Assembly (NCBI GenBank): GCA_030619765.1
Contig: JAUXAU010000020.1
Coordinates: forward strand, 1-41,330
Length of the DNA stretch: 41,330 bases
DNA from: Thermoplasmatota archaeon
Lineage (GTDB): Archaea > Thermoplasmatota > E2 > DHVEG-1
Direction: 5' to 3'
Numbering within the stretch: the stretch's first letter is position 1; every line of letters starts with the position of its first letter. Made by a program: the position numbers and the translations under genes. Positions 31,078-41,330 of this stretch are shown here, piece after piece. A model generated the notes under the pieces. The model made no database searches. It was given only the letters and a program-made list of their open reading frames with translations, and had not been told where the DNA came from.

Positions 31078-31327
31078 TTGTTATCTATCATAAGAAGCTC
31101 CTCTCAACAAAGTACTTTGGAATGAAATATCCAGAAAGAACTCAATTTTTGCAGTCGTTAAATGTTCAAACCACGAGCATTTTTTCAAAGTGTGATTAGC
31201 AATAATACTTAGAAATAAAACTATTAAGTAGATAGGAAATGCTTCATAGTAAGAATACCATATAAGAAAGAACCATATATTAGTTAAACTGCCTTTTTTC
31301 CTACTTTTTTAACCAATATTGTTTTGG

Positions 31328-31777
31328 TCAGATAAGAAAATATTGGGGAGATAATTCCATGGTTTTTACCCATATTCCAATTTCAACCCTTTCTACATAC
31401 GGCATTTCTAAAATAGTGTCTCTTAAATCACATAAATGTTGAAAATTTCTAGCTACACTAATTGCTATCAAATCATAAATCCCAACAATTTTTGAAGCCA
31501 CAATTACGCTTGGAATAGTAATAATTTTATCCAAAATTTGAGATGAATAGGCAGGCTTAACTTTAATACCAAAGCGAACAATGAAAGAATAACCAATCTT
31601 TGATGGATCTATGACGACTGTTGTATCAATGATAATTTCCTCCTTTTTAAGTTTTTCAAATCTATTACTAACAGTATCTGGAGAAACCTTTAACTTTCTG
31701 GCAATCTCTCTAAAAGATGTTCTTGCATCTACTTTCAGATTTTTTATTATGGCATTATCAATTTTATCAAATTTCAT
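31328..31777 (-). CDS. Lrp/AsnC family regulator (1)
   Basis: A helix-turn-helix fills the first 60 residues (NAIIKNLKVDARTSFREIAR, KLKVSPDTVSNRFEKLKKEE). A RAM-type effector domain follows (YSFIVRFGIKVKPAYSSQIL, IVGIYDLIAISVARN). At 149 residues it has the usual length. These proteins bind amino acids and form octamers on DNA. It lies eight bases downstream of a second Lrp gene and on the same strand, with GGTGG as Shine-Dalgarno. The pair could regulate the nitrogen and redox genes flanking it; this is inferred from position only. Confidence 0.9.
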   Translation of the reverse strand: MKFDKIDNAIIKNLKVDARTSFREIARKLKVSPDTVSNRFEKLKKEEIIIDTTVVIDPSKIGYSFIVRFGIKVKPAYSSQILDKIITIPSVIVASKIVGIYDLIAISVARNFQHLCDLRDTILEMPYVERVEIGIWVKTMELSPQYFLI

Positions 31778-31785
31778 AGAACCAC

Positions 31786-32247
31786 CTAATCGAATTCAAA
31801 ATTTTTCGGGCATAAAAGAGGTTTATCGACAAATATTCCAATATCAACGCTTTTTACCTGTGGAAAATCTTCGATTATCTCTTTAGTAGTTCCAATTTGT
31901 TCGATATCGCCTAAGAGAAATATGGCCTCTACCTCATACTCTCCGATCACCTTTGTAACAACGCACAAACCAGGAATTTTTTTGATCATATTTAAAACAG
32001 AATCTGAATAACGTTCCACTATTCGTATACCTAGTATTACTAGATTTCCTAAACCCATTTTCTTAGGATCAATTACTATCGTACTGCCACGAATTACCCC
32101 TTTCTCCTTTAGCGCAATAAAACGATTTTTAATTGTATCTGTTGTAACATTACAGTGGTCTGCCATTTCTTTAAATGGTGTCCTAGCGTCCTTTTGAAGC
32201 ATCCTTAAAATCTTGACATCTATTTCATTCATTCTTTTATCGGACAT
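31786..32247 (-). CDS. Lrp/AsnC family regulator (2)
   Basis: Helix-turn-helix (VKILRMLQKDARTPFKEMAD, HCNVTTDTIKNRFIALKEKG) and RAM domain (GLGNLVILGIRIVERYSDSV, VIGEYEVEAIFLLGDIE) are both complete; total 153 residues. A clear AAGGAG Shine-Dalgarno precedes the ATG. It is the first gene of the two-gene Lrp operon, and its promoter region is shared with the divergent zinc-ribbon genes. The two paralogues are only moderately alike, so they may form hetero-oligomers or respond to different ligands. Confidence 0.9.
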   Translation of the reverse strand: MSDKRMNEIDVKILRMLQKDARTPFKEMADHCNVTTDTIKNRFIALKEKGVIRGSTIVIDPKKMGLGNLVILGIRIVERYSDSVLNMIKKIPGLCVVTKVIGEYEVEAIFLLGDIEQIGTTKEIIEDFPQVKSVDIGIFVDKPLLCPKNFEFD

Positions 32248-32397
32248 ATACTGCTATCTCCTTTGATATTTTTCTTTATTGCATAGCATTATCTCTATAT
32301 ATTTCTTTCTTTACGTTTTTTTCTTACAAATTTGTTAAATTATATCAAATTTTCGTATATTGTCCGATAAAAACATTAATAACTTGGATATAATAGA

Positions 32398-32411
32398 AAT
32401 ATTTATAAACA
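32398..32411 (+). promoter_or_regulatory. TATA-like element for the zinc-ribbon genes
   Basis: AATATTTATAAAC has a TTTATAAA core within an A/T stretch. It would place the transcript start near 32433, before the ATG at 32520. The region is also the divergent control region of the Lrp operon. Confidence 0.45.
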
Positions 32412-32519
32412 AAGCTCTGCTAATATACAATCTGTCTAAATTGGTAAATGATTAATATGATTAAAAGGAAAAAGGAAGCCATCTGGAGTTGGAATTTTAA
32501 TTTTGGAGGGGTTTATCCG

Positions 32520-32633
32520 ATGCCTTGTGACAAATGCGGGGCGTTAGCTGAAATGGAAATGATTGCAAATGGTAATCCATCTAAACTTGTAAAATGTCCA
32601 GAATGTGGATATGTGAAAAAGAAAAGCGATTAA
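32520..32633 (+). CDS. Mini zinc-ribbon protein, 37 aa
   Basis: The product MPCDKCGALAEMEMIANGNP is followed by SKLVKCPECGYVKKKSD and has two CxxC knuckles 24 residues apart, a minimal zinc ribbon. The ATG at 32520 is preferred because GGAGGGG stands about ten bases before it. A longer in-frame start at 32448 would add 24 residues without motif character. Such mini ribbons are common near archaeal transcription or translation genes; the role is not known. Confidence 0.65.
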   Translation: MPCDKCGALAEMEMIANGNPSKLVKCPECGYVKKKSD

Positions 32634-32666
32634 GTTTGATACATCTGAGCTTAACAAGTGAAATAA

Positions 32667-32852
32667 ATGATAAAAATTAGAGTTAAATGCCCAAAATGTG
32701 GGGCAGTAAATACCATGGAAGATTTCTGTGTAATTAATAATGTAATGCATGAGAAATGCAGGAATTGTGGTTATTTGCAAGAAATGAGTTTAACACGATG
32801 TTTAAAAGAAAAAAGGCATTTTATAAGGCTAAGCAATAAATTTTATAAGTAA
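32667..32852 (+). CDS. Zinc-ribbon protein, 61 aa
   Basis: The first half has KCPKCGAVNTMEDFCVINNV followed by KCRNCGYLQE, a CxxC...CxxC ribbon. The second half is basic (RCLKEKRHFIRLSNKFYK). It follows the mini ribbon gene by 33 bases on the same strand, so the two may be one transcription unit. Function unknown. Confidence 0.6.
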   Translation: MIKIRVKCPKCGAVNTMEDFCVINNVMHEKCRNCGYLQEMSLTRCLKEKRHFIRLSNKFYK

Positions 32853-33075
32853 AAAAGGAAAAATAAAGGTATTTTTTAGAGGAGAGAGGCACCATTAATT
32901 AGTATAGTCGTATGGCTTTACCCAGCTGTTTTTTTAATCGTTTATTACATCTTTTAATAGATTTAAGATTTCGATCTAATCCACTGTTTATACGTACATG
33001 GGATAATTAATTAAAATATTCATATTTTAAAAGGCGATATCAGGACAAAAGCAGAAAATATATTATAGAAAAAGC

Positions 33076-33609
33076 ATGATACCCTGTCACCATCACAACC
33101 ATTCAAACGAGCGGATAATTATGCATGGGGAGCTATTATCTAAAGATTTTCCAGCAATAGATGCTATTATTAAAAAATACGGTGAACGAAAGGAATTTCT
33201 AATATGCATTCTTCAGGACATACAGGCTAGATATGGTTATCTTCCAAAAGAAGCTTTGACACGAGTAGCTGAAAAATTGGACATTCCTTTAATTCAGATT
33301 TATAGTGTTGCAACTTTTTTTAAAGCATTCAGCCTGCGTCCTAAGGGGGGGCATACAATACATGTATGTTTAGGAACTGCCTGTCATGTTAGAGGGGCAG
33401 AAAGAGTCTTAGGCAAGATTAAAAGAGATCTTGACATAAATGTTGATGAAACAACTAAAGATATGAATTTCACTTTAAAAACCGTTAATTGTCTAGGCGC
33501 ATGTGCATTAGGTCCTATAGTCGAAATTGATGGAAAACATTATGGTAATATGACTACGGTCAAGGTTGAATCTGTTTTGAAAAAATATTCTATTAAGAAA
33601 ATGGAGTAG
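33076..33609 (+). CDS. NuoE/HydC-like [2Fe-2S] subunit
   Basis: The thioredoxin-like [2Fe-2S] subunit of NADH-oxidising flavoprotein modules is recognised by [33 protein letters not shown], and the cluster ligands in [11 protein letters not shown] and NCLGACALG. Length fits the family (about 160) if translation starts at the second methionine (33121). The longer start adds a histidine-rich stretch [15 protein letters not shown]. It is the first gene of a tight operon; the next starts five bases after its stop. Role: it passes electrons between NADH/FMN on the next subunit and the rest of the complex. Confidence 0.9.
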   Translation: MIPCHHHNHSNERIIMHGELLSKDFPAIDAIIKKYGERKEFLICILQDIQARYGYLPKEALTRVAEKLDIPLIQIYSVATFFKAFSLRPKGGHTIHVCLGTACHVRGAERVLGKIKRDLDINVDETTKDMNFTLKTVNCLGACALGPIVEIDGKHYGNMTTVKVESVLKKYSIKKME

Positions 33610-33614
33610 AGACA

Positions 33615-35468
33615 GTGGAAAAAATTGGGAGTCCTCTTGAACTTGAGAAATTAACGAAATCGATTCAGGGGAAAAAGAAGAAGGAAAAAGCCTTTATTTC
33701 TATTTGTGCTGGTACGGGGTGTCGTGCATCAGGATCTGAGTCAGTCATTGATGCTTTTAAAGAAGAAATTAAGTTTCTAGGTCTTCAAAGTAAGGTTAGA
33801 GTAAAGGTAACAGGGTGCCATGGTTTCTGTGAAAAAGGCCCTATTGTTGTTATACATCCAGGAGCTATTTTCTATCAAAATGTTGAAAAAGAAGATGTCT
33901 TAGAAATTGTATCTGAAACTATTATTGGCGGCAAGATAATCGATAGATTACTCTATGTGGATCCTACTACTGGGAAGAAAATTACAAAAGAATCGGATAT
34001 TCCGTTTTATAATAAACAAAGAAGGATAATCCTAGGTAACAATGGTAAAATTGATCCTACGAATATCGAGGACTATATTGCAATTGGAGGTTATAGTGCC
34101 CTAAGTAAAGCCTTATTTAGAATGATACCAGAACAAATAATTGAAGAAGTCAAAAAATCAGGGCTACGAGGACGAGGAGGCGGTGGTTTCCCTACAGGTA
34201 GAAAATGGGAATATTGTAGAAATGCAAAGGGCAAACCAAAATACGTTATATGTAATGCTGATGAAGGTGACCCCGGAGCTTATATGGACCGAAGTCTTCT
34301 CGAAGGAAACCCACATAGCGTTCTCGAAGGAATGATAATCGGTGCATATGCCATTGGGTCAAAGGTAGGCTATGCATATGTTCGTAATGAATATCCATTA
34401 GCAGTGAAGCATTTGGAAATAGCTATTAAGCAAGCAGAACAATATGGTCTACTTGGAAAAAATATTTTAGGATCAGGTTTTAATTTCTCTGTTCAGATAA
34501 GCAGAGGGGGTGGGGCATTTGTCTGCGGTGAATCAACAGCTCTCATGGCATCCTTGGAGGGTAAACCTGGTGAACCTCGGGCGAAATACGTGCATACCGT
34601 TGAAAAAGGACTTTGGAATAAACCTACGACTCTAAACAATGTTGAAACATGGGCGAATGTTCCCATTATACTTAATAAAAGTGCCAATTGGTATTCAAAG
34701 ATTGGAACTGAGAAAAGCAAAGGAACCAAAATCTTTTCACTTGTAGGGAAAATCAATAACACGGGTTTAGTAGAGGCACCTATGGGTATGAAACTGCATG
34801 AAATCATTTACAATATTGGCGGTGGCATACCGAATGGTAAGAAGTTCAAAGCTGTCCAAACAGGAGGCCCATCAGGTGGCTGCATCCCAGAGAAATTGAT
34901 TAATCTACCAATAGACTATGAAAAGCTAACAGAAGCAGGTTCTATGATGGGATCTGGCGGCATGATTGTAATGGACGAAGAAAACTGTATGGTTGATGTC
35001 GCCAAATATTTCCTCAAGTTCCTCACAGAAGAATCGTGTGGAAAATGTGTACCATGCCGCGAGGGCATATTACAAATGGCTGAAATACTCGAGGACATTA
35101 CAAAGGGAAATGGAAAATCAGGGGATATCGAACTACTTGAAGAGATATCAACAGTTATAAAAGATACCTCATTGTGTGCCCTTGGGGGAACTGCACCTAA
35201 TCCAGTTCTAAGTACAATACGATATTTCAGAGATGAATATAATGTACATATAAAAGATAAAAAATGCCCTGCAGGCGTATGCCAAGCTTTAATACAATAT
35301 TCAATAAATGCGAAAAAATGCATAGGTTGCGGAGCATGTTTAAAGCAATGCCCACAAGAAGCCATTACAGGTGAGAAAAAACAACCACATACCATTGATC
35401 CTGAAAAATGCATAAAATGTGGTGCATGCTATGATGCATGTAAATTCGATGCAATAAAACGAGAATAG
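33615..35468 (+). CDS. NuoF/HydB-like NADH-binding flavoprotein subunit with C-terminal ferredoxin
   Basis: The 617 residues have the order of HydB and HndC. First is an N-terminal [2Fe-2S] thioredoxin-like part (about 25-110; [27 protein letters not shown]). Then comes the NADH/FMN domain with [17 protein letters not shown] and [14 protein letters not shown], the SLBB-type part, and the NuoF 4Fe-4S motif [13 protein letters not shown] with a distant CALGG. Two C-terminal [4Fe-4S] motifs follow ([24 protein letters not shown]). Start is GTG. Such subunits oxidise NADH and, in bifurcating complexes, split electrons to ferredoxin. No hydrogenase subunit is encoded here. Confidence 0.93.
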   Translation: MEKIGSPLELEKLTKSIQGKKKKEKAFISICAGTGCRASGSESVIDAFKEEIKFLGLQSKVRVKVTGCHGFCEKGPIVVIHPGAIFYQNVEKEDVLEIVSETIIGGKIIDRLLYVDPTTGKKITKESDIPFYNKQRRIILGNNGKIDPTNIEDYIAIGGYSALSKALFRMIPEQIIEEVKKSGLRGRGGGGFPTGRKWEYCRNAKGKPKYVICNADEGDPGAYMDRSLLEGNPHSVLEGMIIGAYAIGSKVGYAYVRNEYPLAVKHLEIAIKQAEQYGLLGKNILGSGFNFSVQISRGGGAFVCGESTALMASLEGKPGEPRAKYVHTVEKGLWNKPTTLNNVETWANVPIILNKSANWYSKIGTEKSKGTKIFSLVGKINNTGLVEAPMGMKLHEIIYNIGGGIPNGKKFKAVQTGGPSGGCIPEKLINLPIDYEKLTEAGSMMGSGGMIVMDEENCMVDVAKYFLKFLTEESCGKCVPCREGILQMAEILEDITKGNGKSGDIELLEEISTVIKDTSLCALGGTAPNPVLSTIRYFRDEYNVHIKDKKCPAGVCQALIQYSINAKKCIGCGACLKQCPQEAITGEKKQPHTIDPEKCIKCGACYDACKFDAIKRE

Positions 35469-35479
35469 AGGAAATAAAA

Positions 35480-36178
35480 ATGGAGATAACACTTAACGGT
35501 GTAAAAGTTCAAGTTGAAGAGGGCTGGACTATACTTGATGCTGCAAAATTTTATGGCGCAAATATCCCCACTTTATGTTATCATGAAGGTCTTTCGCCTT
35601 ATGGCGCCTGTCGTTTATGTGTCGTTGAAATAGGGAGGGGTGGTAGGTCAAAACTTGTTGCTTCTTGCCTTCATCCTGTTAGAGAAGGACTTAACGTTAG
35701 AACTCATTCAGAGCGAGTAGTCAAAGCTAGGAAGATGCTTGTTGAACTTTTGGTGGCTAGATGCCCTCAGTCAAAGATATTACAGGATCTTGCTTCAAGT
35801 ATGGGTATTGAAAAAGTTAGGTTTAAACCTAAATATGATGACTGTATCCTTTGTGGTCTCTGTGTTCGGATGTGCGAGGAACAGATGGACGCAAAGGCAA
35901 TTGGATTCGTAAGTAGAGGAGTAAAAAGGAGAATTACGACACCATTTGACATTAAATCTGAGAAGTGCCGTACTTGCGGTGCATGCATGTATATCTGCCC
36001 AGCATGTCAGCTAAGATGTCAGGGGCCTAAGGCAGATACAGTGCTTTGTAGTGGCTGTTTAAATATTTCACCTTCATGTTTAGAGAAATATGAGGATACC
36101 ATGTGTTACATGGACCCTTGTGTAGCATGTTTAAAAGAAAAAGAGGGAAATAAAAAAGATGTAAAGAAAAAGAATTAA
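35480..36178 (+). CDS. [2Fe-2S]/[4Fe-4S] subunit, HydA/NuoG N-terminal-like (HoxU-type)
   Basis: Residues 1-75 are a plant-type [2Fe-2S] domain (CYHEGLSPYGACRLCVVEIG, then SC). A degenerate stretch follows where NuoG has its His/Cys cluster. Next come two [4Fe-4S] motifs (CILCGLCVRMC, CRTCGACMYICPACQLRC). A cysteine-rich C-terminal part (VLCSGCLNISPSCLEKYED, CYMDPCVACLKEKEG) is unusual and could bind a further cluster. It equals the front part of a bifurcating hydrogenase large subunit without the H-cluster domain. It sits between the NuoF-like and the FMN glutamate-synthase-like genes, 4 and 11 bases apart, so it should link these two electron carriers. Confidence 0.88.
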   Translation: MEITLNGVKVQVEEGWTILDAAKFYGANIPTLCYHEGLSPYGACRLCVVEIGRGGRSKLVASCLHPVREGLNVRTHSERVVKARKMLVELLVARCPQSKILQDLASSMGIEKVRFKPKYDDCILCGLCVRMCEEQMDAKAIGFVSRGVKRRITTPFDIKSEKCRTCGACMYICPACQLRCQGPKADTVLCSGCLNISPSCLEKYEDTMCYMDPCVACLKEKEGNKKDVKKKN

Positions 36179-36197
36179 GAAAATGGAGGAAAAATGT

Positions 36198-37775
36198 ATG
36201 TCATTAACAAGATTAAATAGGTCGGCTGCAACATTATCAAAAAATAGGACAGAAGATTCAATAACTCCGCTTAGTGGAATGTGTGTAACCTGTGTTGATG
36301 GATGTATCGGTATGTGTGAAATAGGGAAATCTGCATATCGTGGACCAGAAGTAATATACCCCCAACCTTTTGGAATTATAACATCTGCATCTGAAAAAGA
36401 GTATCCGATGGATCTATCTCATTTTAACATCATGGGAACAGCAGTTGGCGCAAAAGGAATAGAAGAAGATAGTGACAAAGCAATCTTTCCAAATGTAAAT
36501 TTAGAGAGACATATCGGAAGAGACAAGAAAATCAAACTTAGAGTACCATGGATTATCCCCGGTCTTGGTTCGACAAATGTTGCTAAGAATAATTGGGAAG
36601 GTCTTGCAATAGGCGCGGCGATATCTGGTTTTCCACTAACAATTGGGGAAAACGTCGCTGCGATGGATCCAGATTCAAAGATTGCCAATGGAAAAGTAAA
36701 GCATGCTCCAGATCTCGAATGGAGAATAAAACTTTACAAGAAATGGCAACAAAATGGTTATGGCGACATTATTGTCCAGGCAAACGTAGAAGACACGCGA
36801 TTAGGTGTACAGGAATATGCCATTTCTGAATTGGGTGTTGAGACTGTTGAACTTAAGTGGGGTCAAGGTGCCAAAGATATTGGCGGTGAAGTAAAAATAA
36901 AAAATCTAGAGAAAGCTCAACTTTTAAAGAAAAGAGGGTACATTGTTCTTCCAAATCCGTTAGAAAAAGAGGCAATAGATGCCTTCAAATCTGGCAATTT
37001 CAAAGAGTTCGAGAGGCACTCAAGAGTAGGAATGGTCACAGAAAAAGATTTTATGGCCCGAGTCAAGGAGTTAAGAAATTATGGTGCCAAACATATATTC
37101 TTGAAGACAGGTGCCTACCGACCTGCAGATCTTGCTAGAGCAGTCAAATTCAGCTCCAAGGCAGAAATTGATTTACTCACAGTGGATGCTGCTGGTGGAG
37201 GAACGGGTATGAGCCCATGGAGGATGATGAATGAATGGGGTATACCACAGGTCGAGATATATTCATTACTTTACCAATATTTAGAGAAGCTCGATAAAAA
37301 GAAAGAGTATGTACCTGATGTTGCATTAGCGGGCGGATTCACACTCGAAGATCAGATATTCAAAGGGCTAGCCATTGGAGCACCTTATGTCAAGATAATA
37401 GGGATGGCTAGATCACCTCTTGCAGCAGCCATGGTGGGTAAAACCATTGGTAAACGAACCGATGAGGGACAAGTTCCTGTTTATGTTGGTCGATTTGGCG
37501 ATACTCCTGAGGAAATCTTCATTACTGCTCCAGAACTCAAACGAAAATTCGGTAAAAAATTCGAACAAATACCACCGGGTGCAATGGGAGTATATACATA
37601 TTCAGAGAGACTTGCGCAGGGACTTCGTCAGCTGATGTGTGGTGCCAGAAAATTTTCACTTGAACACATAGCAAGAGATGATATTGCCGCTCTTACAAAA
37701 GAAGCAGCAGAAGTAAGCGGTATTTCGTACATAATGGACACTGACAAAAAAGAGGTAGACAAAATACTTGGTTAG
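36198..37775 (+). CDS. FMN-binding glutamate-synthase-type domain protein with N-terminal Cys cluster
   Basis: The bulk of the protein is the FMN barrel of glutamate synthase (GltB central domain). It carries IIPGLGSTNVAKNNWEGLAI, HIFLKTGAYRPADLARAVKF, LTVDAAGGGTGMSPWRMMNE, VALAGGFTLEDQIFKGLAIG and PYVKIIGMARSPLAAAMVGK. A glutaminase domain and a C-terminal beta-helix are absent. Residues 27-45 contain four cysteines (GMCVTCVDGCIGMCEIGK) that could hold an iron-sulfur cluster. The usual three-cysteine cluster of GltB after the barrel is not evident. The ATG at 36198 is chosen (GGAGG eight bases upstream) over 36183. It ends the bifurcation-type operon. The substrate (glutamate or another) is unproven. 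Confidence 0.85.
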   Translation: MSLTRLNRSAATLSKNRTEDSITPLSGMCVTCVDGCIGMCEIGKSAYRGPEVIYPQPFGIITSASEKEYPMDLSHFNIMGTAVGAKGIEEDSDKAIFPNVNLERHIGRDKKIKLRVPWIIPGLGSTNVAKNNWEGLAIGAAISGFPLTIGENVAAMDPDSKIANGKVKHAPDLEWRIKLYKKWQQNGYGDIIVQANVEDTRLGVQEYAISELGVETVELKWGQGAKDIGGEVKIKNLEKAQLLKKRGYIVLPNPLEKEAIDAFKSGNFKEFERHSRVGMVTEKDFMARVKELRNYGAKHIFLKTGAYRPADLARAVKFSSKAEIDLLTVDAAGGGTGMSPWRMMNEWGIPQVEIYSLLYQYLEKLDKKKEYVPDVALAGGFTLEDQIFKGLAIGAPYVKIIGMARSPLAAAMVGKTIGKRTDEGQVPVYVGRFGDTPEEIFITAPELKRKFGKKFEQIPPGAMGVYTYSERLAQGLRQLMCGARKFSLEHIARDDIAALTKEAAEVSGISYIMDTDKKEVDKILG

Positions 37776-37857
37776 TTACTAATATTTAGGCTTTAATTCG
37801 ATAAAAAAGAAAAAGTGTTAAAATATATTGGCACATGAGGAAAAAGGAGTGAAAAGT

Positions 37858-38148
37858 ATGGAGAGTAAAATCAAAATATATGGACCACCTATAGATAAAG
37901 CGATTACGAAACTACAAAAACTGGCAAAAGAGCTGCCAACAATTTCAAATGGAGAAATCTCTCGAAGTATTATTCCATCTGGGGAAACACTGATGGGTGA
38001 CTTTGATTTTGTATTCCATTGGGCAAAGGAACCCGATGAAAAACAGCTTAGACAATTGATAGCTGGAATCGATGAATCTCTAAAAAATATCGGATGCAGG
38101 TATACTATAACCACAACAATAGACTCCACTTATCCATATAAATTATAG
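37858..38148 (+). CDS. Hypothetical protein, 96 aa
   Basis: The protein (MESKIKIYGPPIDKAITKLQ, KLAKELPTISNGEISRSIIP, FDFVFHWAKEPDEKQLRQLI) has alternating helices and strands and fits no family I recognise. The ATG at 37858 follows AAGGAG; a TTG at 37828 also starts the frame but lacks a signal. It lies between the FMN operon and the Nfn pair in the same direction. Co-expression is possible. Confidence 0.6.
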   Translation: MESKIKIYGPPIDKAITKLQKLAKELPTISNGEISRSIIPSGETLMGDFDFVFHWAKEPDEKQLRQLIAGIDESLKNIGCRYTITTTIDSTYPYKL

Positions 38149-38343
38149 ATAATAGAAATGTTTTCTAATTAGCATGGTGCTTTGATTCAGAAACTTGAGA
38201 ATTGGAGAAAAGAGCCTGTGATGTCTTTAGTTTATTCCCTTTTATTTTTAAACAGTTCAACAATTATTAGTTCTCATCATCATAAACTATTAAAAAACAT
38301 CCTAAATACAGGTTAACACAGAAACGTTGCTTGAAGTGTTAAC

Positions 38344-39165
38344 ATGTATAAGATTGTTGAGAAGAAAGTTTTATCTGAAACTGTTAAAATGATGAACATT
38401 AAAGCGCCACTTGTTGCTAAAAAAGCTCAGGCTGGCCAGTTTATTATCCTCAGAATAGATGAGAGTGGAGAGCGAATACCTCTGACCATTGCTGATTATG
38501 ATAGAAAACAAGGGACTATTACTATTATTTTTTTGGAGGTTGGTAAGACAACAAAACAACTCGGTACACTTAACGTCGGCGACTCTCTGTTGAATTTTGC
38601 AGGTCCTCTTGGAGCACCATCTGAAATTAAGAATTATGGTACTGTTGTATGCATTGGGGGTGGAGTTGGTATCGCTCCTTTATATCCCATTGTTAAAGAG
38701 TTAAAAAAAATTGGAAATCACGTTATTTCCATTCTTGGCGCTAGAAACAAAAAACTTCTACTGCTTGAAAAAGAGATTGAAGAATTTAGTGATGAATTCT
38801 ATATCACTACTGATGATGGGTCAAAGGGTCGCAAAGGTTTTGTGAGCGAGGTTTTACAGAAATTAATTGATGAAAAACGAGAGATAGATATGGTTATGGC
38901 AATTGGTCCTGTAATTATGATGAAGGTTGTAGCTAATGTAACTCGCCCGTATAAAATTAAGACTCTTGTAAGTTTAAATCCAATTATGGTTGATGGTACG
39001 GGTATGTGCGGTGGATGCAGAGTTTCTGTTGGTGATGAAATAAAATTTGCTTGTGTAGATGGTCCTGAGTTTGATGGTCATTTGGTGGATTTTGATAATT
39101 TAATGCTTCGTAACCGTCGTTTTCTTTGTGAGGAAGAAAAAGCTTGTAAATGTACAGAGGTGTAA
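38344..39165 (+). CDS. NfnA/SudB-like ferredoxin-NAD(P)+ oxidoreductase subunit alpha
   Basis: The 273-residue protein has a FAD-binding N-terminal barrel (QFIILRIDESGERIPLTIAD, TIIFLEVGKTTKQLGTLNVG) and an NAD(P)-binding domain (CIGGGVGIAPLYPIVKELKK). Its C-terminal [2Fe-2S] motif is GTGMCGGCRVSVGDEIKFAC followed by VDGPEFDGHLVDFD. This order defines the small subunit of the NADH-dependent reduced ferredoxin:NADP+ oxidoreductase (NfnA/SudB). With the next gene, only three bases away, it forms the two-subunit enzyme. It either bifurcates electrons between NAD(P)H and ferredoxin or reduces sulfide, depending on the organism. Confidence 0.92.
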   Translation: MYKIVEKKVLSETVKMMNIKAPLVAKKAQAGQFIILRIDESGERIPLTIADYDRKQGTITIIFLEVGKTTKQLGTLNVGDSLLNFAGPLGAPSEIKNYGTVVCIGGGVGIAPLYPIVKELKKIGNHVISILGARNKKLLLLEKEIEEFSDEFYITTDDGSKGRKGFVSEVLQKLIDEKREIDMVMAIGPVIMMKVVANVTRPYKIKTLVSLNPIMVDGTGMCGGCRVSVGDEIKFACVDGPEFDGHLVDFDNLMLRNRRFLCEEEKACKCTEV

Positions 39166-40554
<1,389 letters not shown>

Positions 40555-40733
40555 CATTTTAATAGAATGATTCTAAAAGAGAATAATTGTTAGTTGATAT
40601 GTTTAGAAGAATTTGTTTTATTATAAATCAATAACTCAAGCTAGAATGTCTTATATTGCCCAAATAGAAAACATTTAATATTAGATTATTATATTCTATC
40701 ATTGTTTATAAAATTTATATTTAGGGAGGTAAA

Positions 40734-41330
40734 ATGAATAGAAAACACAGATTTCTTGAATACCTTCGCCTAATCAGACCTCAGGGGGCTGCAGCTACAG
40801 GAGCAGTTGTTATCATCGGCAGTCTAATCATGATGGGACAACGTAATCTGCTCCATTTATCCATACTTTTTATAATTGGAGTTTTAAGCCATATTTTTAC
40901 ATTTGTTTTAAATGAATACGCTGATATCAGAGTTGATGAAAAATCACAGTATCTCAAGGAAAAACCACTAGTCAGCAGCACAATACCTAAGAATCATGCT
41001 CTTTTTATTGCATTATTAGCATGTGTTTGTGCCTACGCTCTTACAATTATTTTCTTTCAATCTCTGTTTCCACTCCTTTTCCTCTCATTAGCTCTTCTAT
41101 CAGGTGGAATGTACGATATGCTTGGGAAAAAAATTCCAGGTTCAGATTTATTGATAGCTGGAGGATGTTTTTTTGGATGTTTATTTGGAGCAAGCACTGT
41201 CTCGATTCATTTTACAAACCTAGTCTACATTATATCTTTTTCAATCTTCATTTATATTGTTTTTAGCAATGCTGTAGTAGGAGGACTTAAGGACGCTGAT
41301 CATGACGATTTAGCGGGTGCTAAAACAACA
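40734..41330 (+). CDS. UbiA-family prenyltransferase (partial, runs off the end)
   Basis: The frame is open from the ATG at 40734 (behind GGGAGG) to the last base, 199 codons. The product is a membrane protein with repeated hydrophobic spans. The UbiA signature NEYADIRVDEKS is near residue 61, and the second aspartate motif GGLKDADHDDLAGA is near residue 184, close to the cut. In archaea such enzymes attach geranylgeranyl chains to glycerol-phosphate lipids or quinones. The substrate cannot be settled from this fragment. Confidence 0.9.
   Translation, partial: MNRKHRFLEYLRLIRPQGAAATGAVVIIGSLIMMGQRNLLHLSILFIIGVLSHIFTFVLNEYADIRVDEKSQYLKEKPLVSSTIPKNHALFIALLACVCAYALTIIFFQSLFPLLFLSLALLSGGMYDMLGKKIPGSDLLIAGGCFFGCLFGASTVSIHFTNLVYIISFSIFIYIVFSNAVVGGLKDADHDDLAGAKTT

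Overview
The window looks like the chromosome of an uncultured archaeon, most likely a member of Thermoplasmatota from sediment-type metagenomes. The evidence is low GC, AT-rich TATA-type promoters mixed with Shine-Dalgarno starts, Lrp/AsnC regulators, a UbiA-type prenyltransferase, many small zinc-ribbon proteins, and a crowd of lipoproteins sharing one signal-peptide style. The taxon is an inference: there is no rRNA or universal marker here.

Layout. (1) 1-2.2 kb: a small winged-helix gene behind 19-bp iterated repeats, a duplicated zinc-ribbon protein, a small charged protein, and an Lrp-like gene interrupted by one in-frame TAG. (2) 2.3-8.0 kb, minus strand: a run of lipoproteins and small membrane or zinc proteins with overlapping starts and stops (PKD, TSP3 calcium-repeat and SHOCT domains). 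It includes a 16-codon lipoprotein remnant and a membrane domain fused to a truncated Rad50 head. (3) 8.2-14 kb: accessory genes of mostly unknown function, a degenerate array with a 37-bp period, a cell-surface protein and an HNH endonuclease. (4) 14.3-18.4 kb: about 4 kb with no credible intact gene, made of at least ten modular inverted-repeat elements. Each element repeats its own short word in one orientation on the left and mostly the opposite orientation on the right of an AT-rich centre. Most of these words fit one template (GTRNNNRCTTT). (5) 18.5-23.5 kb: three tyrosine recombinases, two with intact coiled-coil tails and one broken at both ends, plus recombinase 3'-end remnants, a strong palindrome and an apparently inverted core site.

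(6) 23.6-41.3 kb is ordinary chromosome with a nitrogen/redox theme: a winged-helix regulator, glutamine synthetase, bacterial-type glutamate dehydrogenase, a receiver/PEP-synthase-like protein, two Lrp regulators and zinc ribbons. Then comes a tight operon of NuoE-like, NuoF-like and [2Fe-2S]/[4Fe-4S] subunits ending in a stand-alone FMN glutamate-synthase-type domain. An NfnA/NfnB (SudB/SudA) pair follows, and a UbiA gene runs off the end. The redox genes encode the usual parts of NAD(P)/ferredoxin flavin enzymes, with the glutamate-synthase-like FMN subunit where HydABC complexes carry a hydrogenase.

The best candidate for an undescribed system is region 4 together with the recombinase cluster of region 5. 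Its architecture (iterated words around an AT-rich centre) resembles a series of origins or recombinase/partition sites, but no function can be assigned from sequence alone.
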